Positions 40,998 to 43,833 of a stretch of 43,833 nucleotides of DNA are shown here, in pieces. This stretch comes from Weissella cibaria (GTDB lineage Bacteria; Bacillota; Bacilli; Lactobacillales; Lactobacillaceae): NCBI RefSeq assembly GCF_004521965.1, contig NZ_SDGK01000084.1, positions 1 to 43,833 on the forward strand, written 5' to 3'. Under the pieces are notes generated by a model, which searched no databases, had not been told where the DNA came from, and saw nothing but the letters and a program-made list of their open reading frames with translations. Within the stretch, counting starts at the first letter, position 1. Each line of letters begins with the position of its first letter. The translations under genes were made by a program, and so were the position numbers.

Positions 40998-43457
40998 ATG
41001 GCAGTAGATTTTGATTCAAAGGAATATCTTGCTAAGGTTGATGCTTGGTGGCGTGCTACCAACTACCTTTCAGCAGGTATGATCTTTTTGAAGAGCAACC
41101 CATTGTTCTCAGTAACTAACACACCAATTACGGCGGACGACGTTAAGGTTAAGCCTATCGGTCACTGGGGGACTATCTCAGGACAAACTTTCCTTTACGC
41201 TCACGCAAACCGTTTGATCAACAAGTACGATTTGGACATGTTCTACATCGGTGGCCCTGGTCACGGTGGACAAGTTATGGTTACGAACTCATACTTGGAC
41301 GGTTCATATACTGAAAACTACCCTGAGATCACTCAAGATGTTGAAGGTATGTCACGTTTGTTCAAGCGTTTCTCATTCCCTGGTGGAATCGGATCACACA
41401 TGACTGCACAAACGCCAGGTTCTTTGCACGAAGGTGGAGAGCTTGGATACTCATTGTCACACGCAACTGGTGCCGTTTTGGATAACCCAAACCAAATCGC
41501 ATTTACTGTTATCGGTGACGGTGAAGTTGAAACTGGTCCTTCAATGACTGCATGGCACTCAATCAAGTTCTTGAACCCTAAGAACGACGGTGCTGTTTTG
41601 CCAATCTTGGACTTGAACGGATTTAAGATTTCAAACCCAACGATCTTCTCACGTATGAGCGATGAAGAGATCACGAAGTTCTTCGAAGGTTTGGGATGGT
41701 CACCACGTTTCATCGAAAACGATGACATCCACGATTACACGGCATACCACGAGCTTACTGCTAAGGTTATGGACCAAGCAATCGAAGACATCCAAGCAAT
41801 CCAAAAGGACGCCCGTGAAAACGGTCGTTACGCAGACGGCGAGATCGCAGCATGGCCTGTAATCATTGCTCGCTTGCCAAAGGGTTGGGGTGGTCCTACT
41901 CACGACCAATCAGGAATGCCAATCGAAGATTCATTCCGTGCCCACCAAGTGCCACTTCCTTTGGCACAAAAGAAGTTGGCTACGTTGCCACAATTCGAAG
42001 AGTGGATGAACTCATACAAGCCAGAAGAGTTGTTTAACGCTGATGGTTCATTGAAGGCTGAATTGGCTGAAATGGCACCTAAGGGTGACAAGCGTATGGC
42101 TTCAAATCCTCTTGCAAACGGTGGACGTGCTCGCGGCGAAAAGGCTGAAGATTTGGCATTGCCAGACTGGAAGTCATATGCTAACGACATCAACGAGTCA
42201 AACCGTGGAACTGAATTGGCTGACTCAAAGCGCAACATGGATATGAACGTGTTGTCAGGATTCTTCGCTGAAATCTCAAAGATGAACCCAACGTCATTCC
42301 GTATCTTCGGACCTGACGAGACGATGTCAAACCGTCTATGGGACATGTTCGAAGTAACGAACCGTCAATGGATGGAAGAAGTTAAGGAGCCAAACGACCA
42401 ATACGAAGCCCACGAAGGACGTATCTTGGACGCTCAATTGTCAGAGCACCAAGCTGAAGGTTGGTTGGAAGCTTACACGTTGACTGGTCGTGTTGGTGTA
42501 TTCGCATCATATGAGTCATTCCTACGTGTAGTTGATTCAATGATTACACAACACTTCAAGTGGTTGCGTCACGCCTCAGAGCAATCATGGCGTAACGATT
42601 ACCCATCATTGAACTTGATCTCAACTTCAACTGTATTCCAACAAGACCACAACGGTTACACTCACCAAGATCCTGGTATGTTGACGCACTTGGCTGAAAA
42701 GAAGTCTGACTTCGTTCGCCAATACTTGCCAGCCGATGCTAACTCATTGTTGGCTGTGTTCGGTCGTGCATTTACTGAGCGTCACAAGGTTAACCACGTT
42801 GTTGCATCAAAGCAACCACGTCAACAATGGTTCTCAGTTGCTGAAGCTGAAGAATTGGCAACTGAAGGTTTGAAGGCTATTGACTGGGCTTCAACTGTTG
42901 CTGAAGGCGAAGAAGCTGATATCGTATTCGCATCTGCTGGTGTTGAGCCAACTATCGAAACTTTGGCAGCTTTGAACTTGGTTAATGCTGCATTCCCAGC
43001 CGTTAAGATGCGTTATGTAAACGTTGTTGAATTGCACCGTTTGCAAAACAAGAGCGGTGAGATGAACCACGAGCGCGCTTTGTCAGATGACAAGTTCAAC
43101 GCTTTGTTCGGTGAGTCAGGAACGCCAGTTGTCTTCGGATTCCACGGATACGAAGACTTGATCGAGTCAATCTTCTACGAGCGTCAACACTTGGGCTTGC
43201 ACGTACACGGTTACCGTGAAGATGGTGACATCACTACGACTTACGACATGCGTGTATACTCAAAGTTGGATCGCTTCAACCAAGCTAAGGATGCTGTTGC
43301 CGTATTGAAGGCTAACGGTGTTGTTGAAGCTGCTGAAGCTGATGCATTTGACAAGAAGATGGATGACATCTTGGCAAAGCACTTCGAAGTTACTCGTAAC
43401 GAAGGTCGCGACATCGAAGAGTTCACTGACTGGAAGTGGACTGCTTTGAAGAAGTAA
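40998..43457 (+). CDS. xpkA: Xylulose-5-phosphate/fructose-6-phosphate phosphoketolase
   Basis: An 819-residue thiamine-diphosphate enzyme, full family length. It splits xylulose-5-phosphate into glyceraldehyde-3-phosphate and acetyl phosphate, the key step of heterofermentative pentose and hexose use. Signatures are [49 protein letters not shown], the ThDP motif [10 protein letters not shown]...[28 protein letters not shown] and [16 protein letters not shown] is 10 bases before the ATG. Extreme codon bias marks it as very highly expressed. It completes the arabinose route encoded at 16783-20593. A strong terminator follows. Confidence 0.97.
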   Translation: MAVDFDSKEYLAKVDAWWRATNYLSAGMIFLKSNPLFSVTNTPITADDVKVKPIGHWGTISGQTFLYAHANRLINKYDLDMFYIGGPGHGGQVMVTNSYLDGSYTENYPEITQDVEGMSRLFKRFSFPGGIGSHMTAQTPGSLHEGGELGYSLSHATGAVLDNPNQIAFTVIGDGEVETGPSMTAWHSIKFLNPKNDGAVLPILDLNGFKISNPTIFSRMSDEEITKFFEGLGWSPRFIENDDIHDYTAYHELTAKVMDQAIEDIQAIQKDARENGRYADGEIAAWPVIIARLPKGWGGPTHDQSGMPIEDSFRAHQVPLPLAQKKLATLPQFEEWMNSYKPEELFNADGSLKAELAEMAPKGDKRMASNPLANGGRARGEKAEDLALPDWKSYANDINESNRGTELADSKRNMDMNVLSGFFAEISKMNPTSFRIFGPDETMSNRLWDMFEVTNRQWMEEVKEPNDQYEAHEGRILDAQLSEHQAEGWLEAYTLTGRVGVFASYESFLRVVDSMITQHFKWLRHASEQSWRNDYPSLNLISTSTVFQQDHNGYTHQDPGMLTHLAEKKSDFVRQYLPADANSLLAVFGRAFTERHKVNHVVASKQPRQQWFSVAEAEELATEGLKAIDWASTVAEGEEADIVFASAGVEPTIETLAALNLVNAAFPAVKMRYVNVVELHRLQNKSGEMNHERALSDDKFNALFGESGTPVVFGFHGYEDLIESIFYERQHLGLHVHGYREDGDITTTYDMRVYSKLDRFNQAKDAVAVLKANGVVEAAEADAFDKKMDDILAKHFEVTRNEGRDIEEFTDWKWTALKK

Positions 43458-43525
43458 TCTACTGCCGTACGATTAATTCTAAAAGTAAATAAAACTAAAG
43501 CTGGCTTCGGTCGGCTGCGGTAATT

Positions 43526-43570
43526 AAAGACCGCTACTAATTCTGTATGGAGTTAGTAGCGGTCTTTTTT
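43526..43570 (+). terminator. Terminator of the phosphoketolase gene
   Basis: A perfect 15-bp stem AAAGACCGCTACTAA/TTAGTAGCGGTCTTT with a 12-base loop and T run. Confidence 0.93.
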
Positions 43571-43637
43571 GGCTCTTTGTCAAATGGTGTTGGTCGGAGA
43601 AAATTTTGACTAAAATCGTCGATTATTGAGTTTTTAT

Positions 43638-43696
43638 AATCTGGATTGTGTGGATGATTGGCAACATCCAGTCGCCCACACAACCCAGATTTTTTC
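43638..43696 (+). other. Long imperfect hairpin with inner alternative stem and T run
   Basis: AATCTGG and TTGTGTGG (43638-43653, one unpaired base) pair with CCACACAA and CCAGATT (43676-43691). Inside, GGATG (43652-43656) can pair with CATCC (43665-43669). A T-rich tail follows, so it looks like a second terminator or a small RNA end, yet no gene precedes it after the phosphoketolase terminator. The rest of 43571-43833 shows no convincing gene; a 69-codon minus-strand frame there runs through this hairpin and is not supported. Confidence 0.55.
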
Positions 43697-43833
43697 TTTT
43701 TAAGCGGGAATGGTTCGTGGGTGAACCAATTGTGTGCGGATGCGAAGGAAGAAGTTGAGACGACTGCGGTAACTGTAGGCTTTCCAACACACCGTCTAAA
43801 TTCTTGCTGAATGTTGATATTGCAGTGTCCATG

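Noticed and set aside
41900-42346. 148-codon open frame on the minus strand inside xpkA
   Set aside because: Same codon-bias effect as in araA; no supporting signals.
43623-43832. 69-codon minus-strand frame at the window end
   Set aside because: It crosses the long hairpin and has no recognised motif; possible only if more sequence beyond the edge supports it.
1-43833. CRISPR array, prophage or plasmid origin
   Set aside because: No regularly spaced direct repeats, phage structural genes, integrase or replication-initiator gene were seen in either strand.

Overview
The window looks like the chromosome of a heterofermentative lactic acid bacterium of the Leuconostocaceae, most likely Weissella (W. 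cibaria/confusa type). This is an inference from protein flavour, from a phosphoketolase (40998-43457) next to a complete L-arabinose catabolic operon, from a lactococcal-type zit zinc operon, and from strong Shine-Dalgarno sequences with many ATGA overlaps. No transposase, phage gene, CRISPR array or rRNA was seen. Most genes lie on the + strand; only araR and one small membrane protein gene are on the - strand.

Layout. 1-285: two tRNA-Gln(UUG) copies, the first cut by the window edge, each with its own terminator. 367-3204: a DUF975 membrane protein, then a three-gene run (MagIII-like glycosylase, unknown protein, SprT-like protein). 3334-5217: an OatA-type acyltransferase/SGNH protein. 5250-8297: the zinc-uptake operon zitR-zitS-zitQ-zitP, with two tandem ZitR/AdcR boxes over its promoter. 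8595-11748: an ABC-F ATPase with one degenerate ATP site, and a MATE exporter. 12538-21647: an arabinose/arabino-oligosaccharide regulon with divergent araR, a GH43 arabinofuranosidase, a LacY-type symporter, araB-araD-araA and an aldo/keto reductase, with AraR-like operators and CRE sites in front of the units. 21926-22393: a DUF1659/DUF2922-like pair. 22523-23628: a wrecked sugar-porter gene that still has a CRE. 23884-28141: an amino-acid ABC transporter (ATPase plus fused binding protein/permease), a phosphoesterase and a two-domain GNAT protein. 28381-29295: a second pseudogene. 29525-31033: an Mga-like regulator. 31220-35778: a compact exopolysaccharide operon. 35900-39206: YbaK-like deacylase, M50-like membrane protease, HD hydrolase and DHA2 exporter. 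39379-39971: a frameshifted priming sugar transferase. 40058-43457: a GntR/UTRA regulator and phosphoketolase.

How the genes fit together. Arabino-oligosaccharides would enter through the LacY-like symporter and be cut inside the cell by the GH43 enzyme. AraA, AraB and AraD then give xylulose-5-phosphate, which the phosphoketolase splits. AraR-like sites also sit before the aldo/keto reductase and, more weakly, in the phosphoketolase promoter. The dedicated sugar porter next door has decayed.

The most interesting locus is 31220-35778: a membrane protein with a degenerate GGDEF domain, a 48-residue membrane peptide, a processive GT2 synthase, a GH8 hydrolase and a UDP-GlcNAc 2-epimerase. All are tightly or translationally coupled, and the first gene's Shine-Dalgarno sequence forms the loop of a perfect hairpin. 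The layout resembles the Listeria Pss exopolysaccharide machinery in reduced form and suggests a ManNAc-containing polymer. Other notable signals are a 130-bp dispersed repeat with a covarying hairpin (8310 and 28155, opposite orientations), a second degenerate repeat family, and three pseudogenes whose original frames can be reconstructed.
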